Source: Nonomuraea spiralis (GTDB lineage: Bacteria; Actinomycetota; Actinomycetes; Streptosporangiales; Streptosporangiaceae). From it: 64,000 nucleotides of DNA. The stretch spans positions 248,001 through 312,000 of the forward strand of contig NZ_BMRC01000007.1 of NCBI RefSeq assembly GCF_014648435.1. The letters are read 5' to 3'. Every line of letters starts with the position of its first letter. Within the stretch, counting starts at the first letter, position 1. The translations under genes and the position numbers were made by a program. The notes beneath the pieces were generated by a model that saw nothing but the letters and a program-made list of their open reading frames with translations, was not told where the DNA came from and searched no databases. This document shows positions 31,965 to 40,517 of this stretch, piece after piece.

Positions 31965-32525
31965 ATGTCCACGGAAGAGGACGACGGCCTGGTGCCGTTG
32001 CGGGCGCTGGCCAACCCCCTCCGCATCCGCATGGTCTCGCTGCTCACCGGCGTCGCCATGTCGGCCACGGAGGTCGCCGAGGAGCTGGGCATCGCCCATG
32101 CCTCGGCCAGCTACCACCTGCGCCGGCTGGCCGAGGCGGGCTTCCTGGAGCCGCTGGACGACCCGCCCGCGCCCGGCGGCAAGGGCAGGCCCCGGCGGCG
32201 CTACCGCTACGTCCTCGCCGACGCCGCCCGGCTGGACGGCGCGAACGGCCGGCGGCTCCTCCACGAGGCGCTGAACGAGGACCTCGCGCGCCGCCTGGCC
32301 CAGGCCAGGGCCCAGCGCCTGTCCGTGGACGCCGAGGTGTGGCTCGACCGCCCGGTCTGGGAACAGGTCGCCGGCCTGCTCGACCAGGCGGTGACCCTGG
32401 TCCACGAGCACGCGGGACCGCCCAGGACCGGCGGCCGGATCAAGGTCAGCATGACCGCGCTGCTGCTGGAGCTCGACGACGACCGCCGGCCTCCCCCGGC
32501 CGGCCACCCGAGGAGACAGCCGTGA
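31965..32525 (+). CDS. ArsR-family (winged-helix) transcriptional regulator
   Basis: 186 residues. Residues about 10-65 are the helix-turn-helix: LRALANPLRIRMVSLLTG, then MSATEVAEELGIAHASASYHLRRLAEAGFLEPL. The rest is a charged helical extension without the cysteine metal motif of classical ArsR. It is expressed from a leaderless promoter with its own palindromic operator. The last codon overlaps the M29 peptidase GTG start (GTGA), so the two form an operon. Confidence 0.88.
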   Translation: MSTEEDDGLVPLRALANPLRIRMVSLLTGVAMSATEVAEELGIAHASASYHLRRLAEAGFLEPLDDPPAPGGKGRPRRRYRYVLADAARLDGANGRRLLHEALNEDLARRLAQARAQRLSVDAEVWLDRPVWEQVAGLLDQAVTLVHEHAGPPRTGGRIKVSMTALLLELDDDRRPPPAGHPRRQP

Positions 32526-33739
32526 CCATCCCCCCATCCGAACTGGCCGGGTACGCCGACCTCGTGCTCGACGTGGCCGTACCGGTCCTGCCCGGCGACC
32601 GCGTGCTGGTCAACGCCGAGATCGAGCACGCCCCGCTCGCCCGCGCCCTGGCGGAGGCCGCCTACGCCCGGGGCGCCCGCTACGTGGACGTGTGGTACTT
32701 CGACCCCTACGCCAAACTCTCCCGGGTACGGCACGCGGCCCCGGACACTCTGGGCGAGGTGCCGTCCTGGCTCGACGCCCGCAACGAGGAGCTGGCCCGG
32801 CACGGCGGCGTCCTGGTCAACCTGCGCGGCACCGCCACCCCCGACCTGCTCGCCGGTCAGGACCAGGTCCGGGCGGGCCTCGACCGCATGCCGTACCTGT
32901 CGTCGCGGCAGCGCCTGCAACTCGGCAACCTGGTCCGCTGGGTCATGGTGCCCTGCCCGACGGAGGAGTGGGCGCGCGCGATCTTCGGGGAGCCCGACGA
33001 GGACCGGCTCTGGGGGCACCTGCGTTCCGTCCTGCGCCTCGACCGTCCCGACCCCAGGGCGGCCTGGGAGCAGCGCATCGCCGAACTGCTCGCCCGCGCC
33101 GCGACACTGAACGCCATGCGCCTGGACGCCGTCCGCCTCGAGGGGCCGGGCACCGACCTGACCATCGGCCTGCTGCCCGGCGCCCACTGGACCGCCGCCC
33201 GGCTGGAGACCCCCGAGGGCCACGTCTTCCAGGCCAACCTGCCGACGGAGGAGGTGTTCACCACGCCCGACCACCGCCGCGTCGAGGGCACCGTACGCGC
33301 CACGCGGCCGCTGGCGCTCGACGGCAACGTCATCCGCGACCTGGAGCTGACCTTCACCGCCGGCGTGGTGAGCGAGGTACGGGCGAGCAGCGGCGCGGAC
33401 GTCGTCCGCACCCACCAGGCGACCGACGCCGGGGCGGCCCGCCTGGGCGAGCTGGCGCTCGTGGACGGCTCCTCGCCGGTCGGCCGCTCGGGCGTCACCT
33501 ACCTGGAGACCCTGCTGGACGAGAACGCCACCTGCCATCTGGCGTGGGGAGCCGGCCTGCCGCCCGGCGTGCCCGGCCCGCTGCGCGCCCTGGACCCGGC
33601 CGCGCAGGAGGCCGCCGGGGTCAACGTCTCCGGCGTGCACGTCGACTTCATGGTGGGCGGCCCCGAGGTCACCGTCACCGGCATCGGCCACGACGGGGGC
33701 GAGGTCGAGCTCCTGCGCGCCGACGAATGGCAGGTCTGA
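32522..33739 (+). CDS. M29-family (thermophilic-type) aminopeptidase
   Basis: 405 residues, the usual size for metallo-aminopeptidase family M29 (AmpS/T). The C-terminal metal domain contains the conserved LPTEEVFTTPDHRRVEG stretch, HLAWG and VHVDFMVGG with candidate Glu, His and Asp ligands. It removes N-terminal residues from peptides. GTG 32522 overlaps the regulator stop. Its final codons and stop are multiplied in a tandem array immediately downstream. Confidence 0.9.
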   Translation: MTIPPSELAGYADLVLDVAVPVLPGDRVLVNAEIEHAPLARALAEAAYARGARYVDVWYFDPYAKLSRVRHAAPDTLGEVPSWLDARNEELARHGGVLVNLRGTATPDLLAGQDQVRAGLDRMPYLSSRQRLQLGNLVRWVMVPCPTEEWARAIFGEPDEDRLWGHLRSVLRLDRPDPRAAWEQRIAELLARAATLNAMRLDAVRLEGPGTDLTIGLLPGAHWTAARLETPEGHVFQANLPTEEVFTTPDHRRVEGTVRATRPLALDGNVIRDLELTFTAGVVSEVRASSGADVVRTHQATDAGAARLGELALVDGSSPVGRSGVTYLETLLDENATCHLAWGAGLPPGVPGPLRALDPAAQEAAGVNVSGVHVDFMVGGPEVTVTGIGHDGGEVELLRADEWQV

Positions 33740-33828
33740 AAACCGGCGAATGGCAGGTCTGAAAACCGGCGGATGGCAGGTCCGGACGAGCGGCGGATGG
33801 CAGGTCCGGACGAGCGGCGCAGGTCCGG
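33725..33828. repeat. 23-24-bp tandem array starting at the peptidase stop codon
   Basis: Units begin at 33725, 33748, 33771, 33795 and a partial one at 33819. The first two are identical (GAATGGCAGGTCTGA plus AAACCGGC); the next two are identical to each other but diverged from the first pair. The first unit encodes the last residues EWQV and the stop of the M29 gene. Confidence 0.9.
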
Positions 33829-33859
33829 GCCCCGAGTTCGGAGCCCGGACCCGGGCGGG

Positions 33860-33919
33860 ACGCCGGTCGGCGGGCGAAGGTGACCGGGAGGCCGGTCAGC
33901 GGGTGAAGGTGACCGGGAC
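33860..33919. repeat. 30-bp duplication across the pectate-lyase stop codon
   Basis: The stretch 33890-33919 containing the reverse-complement stop (TCA at 33896-33898) is a close copy of 33860-33889. Both include GAAGGTGACCGGG. Confidence 0.75.
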
Positions 33920-35584
33920 GCCGCCGAAGGTCACGACCAGGCGGCCGTCCGCGGCGAAGGACCACGTCAGGGTGCCGCCGTAGGAGGAGCAGCGGGACCC
34001 GTTCGAGCCCGACCAGAACTGGTTGGAGCCGTCGGCGTCACCGACGATCTTGTCGTTGCTGCCGCTGCCGCCGCGGCACGAGGTGTCGTCGCGGAAGACC
34101 GAACCGCCCGCGTCGAAGGAGAAGTTGCGCTCGGCGTTGTCGATGCTGACATTGCCGCTGACCGTCATCGTGCCCGGGTTGCGGTTGTAGGTGAACCCGT
34201 GCTTGCCGTTGCGGTAGGCGATGTTGCGCTGGACGACGTGGTTGACCTTGATGTCCTCGCCGCCCAGCTTGTAGCCGTTGCGGTCGCCGTTCCCGGCCTG
34301 GCTGCCGTCGCTGAGGGTGCCGTTGTCGTAGGCCAGTGAGTCCTCGATGGTGACCGGGCCGATCGGGCCGGTGTCGGGCTTGGTGTAGAGGTCCCAGCCG
34401 TCGTCGATGTTGTTGCGGGACACCGCGTAGCGGAAGACGTTGCCGGGCCCGACGGTCAGCTTGGCGGCGAAGCCGTCGGCGTCCTCGCCGTCGGAGTCGG
34501 CGTTGTCGTGCGAGACCGTGCTGAGGACGAGGTTGCGGGCCGGCCACTGGCTCTGGGGCGTGTCGGAGGCGATCCGGGAGAGTTGCAGCCCGGTGTCGCG
34601 GTTGCCGCGGGTCTCCGAGCGTTCGATGATGTTGTCGCTGCCGCCGACGAAGATGCCGTTGTCGCCGGCGCGCTCGACGGTGATGCCGTACAGGTGCCAG
34701 TACGAGCCGTTGAGGGCCAGCCCGCGGTTGGCCGGGTCCTCGCTCTGGGCCGCGAAGTTCAGCACCGGGGTCTCGCCGGGGTAGGCCGACAACTTCTTGC
34801 GGGCGGCGGCCGTGCCGTTGTTGCCCGGGGCGATGGTGACCGTCTGCGAGAAGGCGTACGTGCCGCCGCGCAGGTAGATCGTGCCGCCGGGGGCGACGCG
34901 GGTGATGGCCGAGGTGAGCGTCGTCGGGTCGGACCGGGTGCCGGTCGCGCCGTCCCTGCCGCCCGGGGCGGCGTACAGGGCGTCGCCGGTGGGCGGGGTG
35001 GTCGGCGTGACGGTCGGAGTCGGCGTGGGGGTGGGGGTGGTCGTGGGGCCGCCGCCGGCGGGCTTCAGGGTCCACTGCTTGGTGGCCGCCGAGTCGCACG
35101 AGTTCTGCTGCAGGAGCGTGCCGGGGGAGGTGGAGTTGTCCTTGACGTTGAGGCACTTGCCGCCGTTGGTGTTGACCACCCGGTAGGCGGCGCCCGAGGT
35201 GGTGAGCTGCCAGGTCTGGGAGGCGGCGCCGGTGCAGCCCTCCTGTTGTACGGGCTTGCCCGCGCTGGTGGAGGCGTCGCGTACGCCGAGGCACTTGCCG
35301 CTGTGCGCGGCCTTGATCTGGTAGCCGCTCCCCGAGGCGGTGAGGGTGAAGACCTGCCCGGCGGACTCGGCGCAGGCGTTCTGCGCGAGTTGCACGCCGT
35401 CGCCGGTGCTCTGGCCCGGCACGGTGGCGCACAGGCCGCTCGCGCCGTTGACCAGCGTGTAGTTCCCGCCGGCGGGGGCGGCGGAGGCGGGGGTGTTCAG
35501 CACGGCGACCAGGCCGGCGGCGGCGAGCAGGCCGGTGGTCAGCACGACCGCCGGCCGCCTTCCCGAGGGATGGTTCTTACGCAC
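33896..35584 (-). CDS. Secreted ricin-B-lectin/PL9-type pectate lyase
   Basis: 562 residues. A signal peptide (about 1-35) leads to a ricin-type beta-trefoil (about 38-172) with repeats such as CLGVRDASTS, CLNVKDNST and QTWQL, then a TP-rich linker (about 175-195) and a right-handed beta-helix. The helix has DADGFAAKLTVGPGNVF and NNIDDGWDLYTKPDTGPIGPV, the hallmark of PL9 exo/endo pectate lyases, whose catalytic lysine lies in that AAKL region. It would cleave polygalacturonate outside the cell. The start is GTG 35584 behind GGAGC. LacI-like operators lie upstream. Confidence 0.9.
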   Translation of the reverse strand: MRKNHPSGRRPAVVLTTGLLAAAGLVAVLNTPASAAPAGGNYTLVNGASGLCATVPGQSTGDGVQLAQNACAESAGQVFTLTASGSGYQIKAAHSGKCLGVRDASTSAGKPVQQEGCTGAASQTWQLTTSGAAYRVVNTNGGKCLNVKDNSTSPGTLLQQNSCDSAATKQWTLKPAGGGPTTTPTPTPTPTVTPTTPPTGDALYAAPGGRDGATGTRSDPTTLTSAITRVAPGGTIYLRGGTYAFSQTVTIAPGNNGTAAARKKLSAYPGETPVLNFAAQSEDPANRGLALNGSYWHLYGITVERAGDNGIFVGGSDNIIERSETRGNRDTGLQLSRIASDTPQSQWPARNLVLSTVSHDNADSDGEDADGFAAKLTVGPGNVFRYAVSRNNIDDGWDLYTKPDTGPIGPVTIEDSLAYDNGTLSDGSQAGNGDRNGYKLGGEDIKVNHVVQRNIAYRNGKHGFTYNRNPGTMTVSGNVSIDNAERNFSFDAGGSVFRDDTSCRGGSGSNDKIVGDADGSNQFWSGSNGSRCSSYGGTLTWSFAADGRLVVTFGGVPVTFTR

Positions 35585-35647
35585 GTCCAGCTCCGTTTCG
35601 TGGAGGTGTGCCGGATTCGAGGATCAGGGAGGTGCGCGCGCTCGTAA

Positions 35648-35767
35648 CAACCGGTTGCGGTAACAGTGGCTTCACGTGGAGGAAACGTCAATACGTCCAG
35701 GTAAAACTGCAAACCCGCTCGGCGTTCTGCCTGGTGGCGTGGTTATTTCTGCAACAACCGATTGCAG
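35648..35767. promoter_or_regulatory. Two LacI-type operator-like palindromes
   Basis: CAACCGGTTG (35648-35657) is a perfect palindrome typical of LacI-family sites. CTGCAA...TTGCAG (35749-35767) encloses the near copy CAACCGATTG (35755-35764), 107 bp further upstream of the pectate-lyase gene. Confidence 0.5.
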
Positions 35768-35806
35768 GATTCATGCAGGCGGCCTTCTCCGACCGAGGCA
35801 GGCGGC

Positions 35807-36667
35807 TCAGTTCGGGCCGAGCAGGGCGAGGCCGCCGACGGCGACGCTCACGCCCTGCGGGCCGCCCTCGGCGGTGGCGGTGATGGTGGCGGTGATGGTG
35901 GCGGGCCGGGACAGGGAGTCGCCCATGTCCACGGTGAGGGCGGTCAGGCCCCGGCCGGCCAGGTGTGCGGCCAGGCAGGCGGTGCTGTTGGCGTTGGCGA
36001 CGTCCTCGGGGACGCCGATGGAGGGGGCGAACATGCGGGCCGCGACCCGCCCGTCCGCCGTCGGGACGGTGTGGACGTAGCAGCCGAGCCGGTCGCACGC
36101 CGCGCGCAGGCGGTCCAGGTCGGGCGTCAGGGCGGCCAGTTCGGCGCGTCCCGCGACGGGCACGAGCAGCCGGGGCCGTCCCACGGAGGCGACGACGGGA
36201 GGCCCGGCGAGCGCGGGGAAGAGCGGCCGGATCAGGTCGAGTTCGGCGGCCGTCGTCTCCCGCACCGCGACCGGCCCCGGGTCGAACACCCCCTCGAATC
36301 CCTCGCCCCGCCGCACGACCCTCCCGCCGAACACCCGCCCCCCGGCCCGCAACACGAACCGCCGCTCCGCGTCGCCCGCGTGCGGTGCGACCCGGTGGTC
36401 CGGGGTCGTACGGGCGGCCAGGACCGCGAGCGCGGCCACCGTTCCGTGGCCGCAGGCGGGCAGCTCGCCCTCGGAGGTGAAGAACCGCAGGGACACCGGC
36501 CCGTCGCCGTCCGCGGACACGAACACGGCGTGCGAGGTGCCGCATCCGACCGGCACCGCCCGGCGCTCGTCCTCGGTGAACGGGCCGTCCGCCAGTACGG
36601 CGGTCGGACTGCCGCCGACCCCGTCACGCACACAGGCACGCACGATCACCGCAAGATCGGACATCAC
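35807..36667 (-). CDS. PhzF-family isomerase-like protein
   Basis: 286 residues with the two-lobed PhzF/diaminopimelate-epimerase fold: GGSPTAVL near the N-terminus (usual GNPxAV), FTSEGELPACGHGTVAAL with the conserved GHGT, and MFAPSIGVPEDVANANSTACLAAHL (usual EDPATGSA). The second motif deviates from the norm. TAAGGT (complement of 36674-36679) is 6 nt before GTG 36667, supporting that leaderless start. Substrate unknown. Confidence 0.85.
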   Translation of the reverse strand: MMSDLAVIVRACVRDGVGGSPTAVLADGPFTEDERRAVPVGCGTSHAVFVSADGDGPVSLRFFTSEGELPACGHGTVAALAVLAARTTPDHRVAPHAGDAERRFVLRAGGRVFGGRVVRRGEGFEGVFDPGPVAVRETTAAELDLIRPLFPALAGPPVVASVGRPRLLVPVAGRAELAALTPDLDRLRAACDRLGCYVHTVPTADGRVAARMFAPSIGVPEDVANANSTACLAAHLAGRGLTALTVDMGDSLSRPATITATITATAEGGPQGVSVAVGGLALLGPN

Positions 36668-36673
36668 CGGATG

Positions 36674-36679
36674 ACCTTA
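36674..36679 (-). promoter_or_regulatory. Leaderless -10 of the PhzF-like gene
   Basis: TAAGGT on the minus strand, 6 nt before GTG 36667. Confidence 0.5.
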
Positions 36680-36723
36680 CCGAAACCCCTGGCACCACCC
36701 CTCGGCCGGGCCGGACGGAGTGG

Positions 36724-37398
36724 TCAGCTCGGGTTGGCCGCCTGAAGGAGGATCTTCAGGAGGGCGTCGGGGGTGTCGCGCATGAGGTTGTGGCCGCCGT
36801 CCAGGGCGTGGGCGGTCCAGGCCGGGTCGTCGCGCAACCGGAGGTAGGTGGGGGTGAAGGGGGACTCGCCGTCCCAGGCCGCCGCGTAGACGTAGACCAG
36901 GCGCCGGACGGCGGACAGGCCGCCGGTGAGCCGGAGCGGCTGGAGCAGGGAGGCCAGCGGGTGCGGCGTCGCGCGGGGGTCGAAGAACGGCAGCGGGCGC
37001 ACGCCGTAGCCGTTCTCCACCACGTCGGCGTACCACGCGCGCTCCCGGTCGGACACCAGGCCCCAGCAGGAGTCGCCGTCGCCGGGGACCATGGCGTCCA
37101 TGTGGACCAGCGCGCTCACGCGTTCGGGCACGCGGTCGGCGACCCCGGTGATCACCATCCCGCCGTAGCTGTGGCCCACCAGCACCGCGTCCCGGACGTC
37201 GTACGCCTCCATGTAGGCGATCACGTCCTGGAGGTGGGTGTCGAGGTTGACCCCGGCGTGCAGCAGGTGGGCGCGTTCGGCGAGACCGGTCAGCGTCAGG
37301 GCGTGCACGCGGTGCCCGTGTGCGCGCAGCCCCTCGGCGAGGTCGTCGAAACACCATCCGCCGTGGCACATGCCAGGGATCAGGACGTACGTGGCCAT
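36724..37398 (-). CDS. Alpha/beta hydrolase (EstC/methylesterase-like)
   Basis: 224 residues. An oxyanion-hole segment LIPGMCHGGWCF (6-17), nucleophile Ser77 in GHSYGG and a C-terminal LDGGHNLMRD histidine complete the triad. It looks like plant-type methylesterase/hydroxynitrile-lyase relatives found in bacteria; the substrate is unknown. TAGCAT (complement of 37432-37437) is a likely -10, with an 18-bp palindrome upstream. Confidence 0.88.
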   Translation of the reverse strand: MATYVLIPGMCHGGWCFDDLAEGLRAHGHRVHALTLTGLAERAHLLHAGVNLDTHLQDVIAYMEAYDVRDAVLVGHSYGGMVITGVADRVPERVSALVHMDAMVPGDGDSCWGLVSDRERAWYADVVENGYGVRPLPFFDPRATPHPLASLLQPLRLTGGLSAVRRLVYVYAAAWDGESPFTPTYLRLRDDPAWTAHALDGGHNLMRDTPDALLKILLQAANPS

Positions 37399-37444
37399 GG
37401 GCCGCCCTCCTCGTCGTTCGTCGATCGGCTGATGCTAGCAGCAA

Positions 37445-37462
37445 TCGAACCGATCGGTACGA
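37445..37462. promoter_or_regulatory. 18-bp palindrome upstream of the hydrolase
   Basis: ACCGATCGGT (37449-37458) is perfect and extends with outer TCG/CGA arms. It sits near the expected -35 of the hydrolase promoter. The likely binding protein is not encoded next to it, apart from the ROK regulator just upstream. Confidence 0.45.
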
Positions 37463-37464
37463 TC

Positions 37465-38619
37465 TCAGCGCGTGAGCGGCAGCGGACCCCGTTCCGGCGT
37501 GAAGAGCTGCTCGTCGAGGTGGTCGACGGCGTAGTCGATCGCGCCCGCCACCACGCACTCGTCCCCCAGCGTGGACGCCCGCACCTCCGGCATGCGCATG
37601 CACCGCCGCTCCAGCTGTTCGCGCAGCGGCCCGAGCAACACGTCCGCCGACCGCGAGAACCCGCCCCCCAGCACCACGACCTGCGGATCCAGCACGAGCA
37701 CCATGGCCGCCGCGCCCAGGGCCAGGTCGTCGACGAAACGCCCGACGGCCTCCAGCGCGACCGGGTCGCCGTTCCTGGCGGCGGCCAGCGTGAAACCGGC
37801 CGCGTCCTCCGGCGGCGTGCCCTCGGGGACGACCGCGCAGCCGTTGAGGTGCTCGGGGGCGTCGAACCAGCGGGCCTCGGGCAGCATGGAGATCTCCCCG
37901 GCCGCCGCCCCGAACCCCCTGTGCACCTTGCCGCCGATGATCAGCCCGGCGCCCATGCGCCGGCCGACGTGCAGGAAAACGACGTCCTTGGCGCCCTGGG
38001 CGACGCCGCGCCGGGTCTCGGCCATGGCGGCCAGGCGGCTGTCGTTCTCGATCAGCACCTGGCACGGGAACATCTCGCGCATCCGGCCCGCCAGGTCGAG
38101 GTCGCGCCAGGAGGGGACCGCGGCCGAGTAGATGACCCGCCCCTCCACGTCGATCATGCCGATGGTGCCGACGGCGATCATCCACAGGTCGGACACCGCG
38201 ACGCGGCCGAGCGTCAGGCAGCCGGAGACGGCCCGTTCGATCGCGGCCAGGCGTTCCTCCAGCGGCGCGTCGAGCGACACCGGCTGCCGGGTCTCGGCCA
38301 GGATCTCGCCGTCGAGGTCGGACAGGGCGGCGCGGATGTTGTGCCCGCCCACGTCGACGCCGACCAGGTAGCCGCTGTCGGCGCGGAAGCGGTAGCGGCG
38401 GGCCGGCCGGCCCATGGTGCCGGGACTCGGCGGCACCTCCTCCACCCAGCCCAGGTCGATCAGCTCGCCGGCGACCTCCTTCATGGACGGCCGCGACAGG
38501 CCCGTACGCTCGGCCAGTGCCGACAGGGTGAGCGGTCCGGCCCCGCGCAGCGCCCGGATGGCGGTCAGCGAGTTGAGCTGTCTCAACCGGGACAGGTCGC
38601 CGCCGCGTAGATCCGCCAT
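37465..38619 (-). CDS. ROK-family transcriptional regulator
   Basis: 384 residues. A winged helix (LTLSALAERTGLSRPSMKEVAGELIDLGWVEE) precedes a ROK sugar-kinase-like domain with the ATP-type loop GVDVGGHNIRAALSDLDG and a late VVVLGGGFSRSADVL. The zinc motif of active ROK kinases is degenerate (only NGCAVVPEG remains), so it is a regulator, not a kinase. TACGTT lies 10 nt before ATG 38619, and AAGGA between them may serve as ribosome binding site. It is divergent from the tyrosine phosphatase gene. Confidence 0.9.
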   Translation of the reverse strand: MADLRGGDLSRLRQLNSLTAIRALRGAGPLTLSALAERTGLSRPSMKEVAGELIDLGWVEEVPPSPGTMGRPARRYRFRADSGYLVGVDVGGHNIRAALSDLDGEILAETRQPVSLDAPLEERLAAIERAVSGCLTLGRVAVSDLWMIAVGTIGMIDVEGRVIYSAAVPSWRDLDLAGRMREMFPCQVLIENDSRLAAMAETRRGVAQGAKDVVFLHVGRRMGAGLIIGGKVHRGFGAAAGEISMLPEARWFDAPEHLNGCAVVPEGTPPEDAAGFTLAAARNGDPVALEAVGRFVDDLALGAAAMVLVLDPQVVVLGGGFSRSADVLLGPLREQLERRCMRMPEVRASTLGDECVVAGAIDYAVDHLDEQLFTPERGPLPLTR

Positions 38620-38743
38620 CGCCGTCCTTAACGTAGGTTTCCTCTGTAACCCCAGGATATGCCAGGGGTCGACGTGCCGGTCATCTCTCCCGCGCACGCC
38701 ACGAAACTGGCCGTTGACCCTCCGGAAGGGCCGGTGCTACTAA

Positions 38744-38766
38744 TGAAAGATTCCTTCGAAAGTTGA
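38744..38766. promoter_or_regulatory. Candidate ROK or phosphatase operator
   Basis: GAAAGATT and CGAAAGTT are direct repeats around TTCCTTCGAA, in the AT-richer part of the ROK/phosphatase intergenic region, about 17 bp before the phosphatase start. Confidence 0.3.
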
Positions 38767-38782
38767 GAGAGAAGAGGGACTG

Positions 38783-39523
38783 ATGTCGGTCGTCGACGCC
38801 GGCGAGAGCGGCAGCCGCCAGGACCGTACGCGGGTGCTGGAGTGGCCCGGGTGCGCCAACGTACGCGATCTCGGCGGACTGCCCACCGCGGACGGCGGGC
38901 GGATCCGGTGGGGCGCGCTGGTGCGCGGCGACCGTCCGAGGGCGGAGAGCGTCCCGGCGCTGCTGACCCACGGCGTACGGCTCGTCGCCGACCTCAGGCT
39001 GGCCACAGAGTGCCTGGCCGACCCGCCCCCGCCCGTGCCGGGCCGCCGCCACCTGCCCGTCCTGCGGGACGAGGACACCGTCCTGGAGGCACTGGGCGAC
39101 ACCCTGCCCGCCATCTACCGGGTGATCCTCGACCGGGGCGCCCATCGGTTCGCCGCCGTCCTGTCGGCGATCGCGCACGCGCCGCCCGGCGGCGTCCTCC
39201 TCCACTGCCACTCCGGCAAGGACCGCACCGGCCTCGCGGTGGCGCTCGCACTCTCGCTGGCCGGCGTCGCCCACGACGACGTGGCCGCCGACTACGCCGT
39301 GACCGCCGCCTGCCTGCGCCTCGACGACCACCTCGCCGACCTGCGCGAGGAGGACGTACGGGACCGGTCACGCCGCCTGTTCGCCCAGATCACCGCCGGC
39401 ACCATGCTCGCCGCCCTGGCCCACCTGGACGCCCGGCACGGCGGGGCGGAGGCGTACCTGCTGGCCGGCGGCCTGCCACCGGCGGACGCCGACCTGCTCC
39501 GCGCCCGCCTGACCGACCGGTGA
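38783..39523 (+). CDS. Tyrosine-protein phosphatase (PTP/LipA-like)
   Basis: 246 residues. N-terminal NVRDLGGLPTADGGRIRWGALVRGDRP is typical of the bacterial tyrosine phosphatase family (Y_phosphatase3), and HCHSGKDRTG is the catalytic P-loop with nucleophilic Cys and binding Arg. It removes phosphate from phosphotyrosine proteins or phosphoinositide-like lipids. GAGAGAAGAGGGA precedes ATG 38783. It stands alone between the ROK gene and a convergent PHP phosphatase. Confidence 0.93.
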   Translation: MSVVDAGESGSRQDRTRVLEWPGCANVRDLGGLPTADGGRIRWGALVRGDRPRAESVPALLTHGVRLVADLRLATECLADPPPPVPGRRHLPVLRDEDTVLEALGDTLPAIYRVILDRGAHRFAAVLSAIAHAPPGGVLLHCHSGKDRTGLAVALALSLAGVAHDDVAADYAVTAACLRLDDHLADLREEDVRDRSRRLFAQITAGTMLAALAHLDARHGGAEAYLLAGGLPPADADLLRARLTDR

Positions 39524-39536
39524 CGACCGCCCGGGA

Positions 39537-40391
39537 TCAGCCCGTACGGCCCCAGAAGTCGTACGGGTCCCGCCCCGGGCGGAAGCCGTGCGCCCACGCC
39601 AGGTCCGCCGCCTCCCGGAACCGGCGCGCGACGACGGACGGCTCATGGGCGTCGCTGCCGAACGTCACCGCCTGGCCGCCCTCCTCGCGCCACCACCCGA
39701 GCAGGGTCGCGTGCAGCGGCACCACCGTGTTGATCTCCAGCGCCCGCCCGGACCCGGCCGTCACCCGCAGCGCGTGCCGGAACTCCTCCTCGAACGCCTT
39801 CGGGTCGAACGGCCCGGCGGTCTCCACCGGCCAGTAACGCACCGGGTAGTCGACGTGGGCCAGCACGGCGAACGCGTCGCTGCCCGCGACGACCTCGGGG
39901 ATCTCGGCCAGGTAGTCCCGGACGACCTCGGCCGCGGGGCGGCTCGCGTACAGGCCGGGCGGCTCGCTGAACCCCTCCCCGGCGGGCAGGCTGTGCAGGG
40001 AGCCGAGCACCCGGTCGAACCCTCCGGCGGCGAGCACGCCGGCGACGGCGTCGGCGTGCCGGTGGGGCTCGCCCACCTCCAGGCCGCTCAGGATGCGCAG
40101 GCCGGGGAAACGTTCGCGGCATCGTTCGACGGCCGCGAGGTAGCCGGCGGCGTCGAAGGCCGGGGGAGTGAGGTGCCCGTCCGGGGAGGTCAGGGCCAGC
40201 AGGTGGTCGTAGCCGTCGAGGGCGCCGGGGGCGACCGTCCAGACGGTGTGGTCGACGTGCTCGGTGAAGGCGATCGCGGGCAGGCCGAGCTCCACCGCCC
40301 GCGCGCAGGAACGCTCCATGTCGCCGTTCGGGGCGTCCCAGGACCACTCGCTGTGCACATGGCTGTCGGCAGGCAACGTCACAGGACTCAC
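39537..40391 (-). CDS. PHP-domain phosphoesterase (histidinol-phosphatase-like)
   Basis: 284 residues. PHP metal motifs are visible: DSHVHSEWSWD at the N-terminus, TEHVDH, HxH-like GSLHSLP, LAHVDYP and a final FGSDAH. The family includes HisK-type histidinol phosphatases; no his genes are adjacent, so the substrate is uncertain. It is divergent from the TetR gene at 40518 with 126 bp between. Confidence 0.88.
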   Translation of the reverse strand: MSPVTLPADSHVHSEWSWDAPNGDMERSCARAVELGLPAIAFTEHVDHTVWTVAPGALDGYDHLLALTSPDGHLTPPAFDAAGYLAAVERCRERFPGLRILSGLEVGEPHRHADAVAGVLAAGGFDRVLGSLHSLPAGEGFSEPPGLYASRPAAEVVRDYLAEIPEVVAGSDAFAVLAHVDYPVRYWPVETAGPFDPKAFEEEFRHALRVTAGSGRALEINTVVPLHATLLGWWREEGGQAVTFGSDAHEPSVVARRFREAADLAWAHGFRPGRDPYDFWGRTG

Positions 40392-40517
40392 TCCAGGGGA
40401 ATCAGGCTCCAGGGGGAATCAGGCGAAGATCATCACCGACTGTACCCCGCGGGGGCCGCCGCGTCCCGGGGCGGCGCATCGGGAAAGTCGTCTGATCTGC
40501 CGTGAGATGCTGCATTC

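Noticed and set aside
33725..33828. Possible CRISPR-like array after the M29 peptidase
   Set aside because: Units are contiguous with no unique spacers; it is a simple tandem repeat derived from the gene end.
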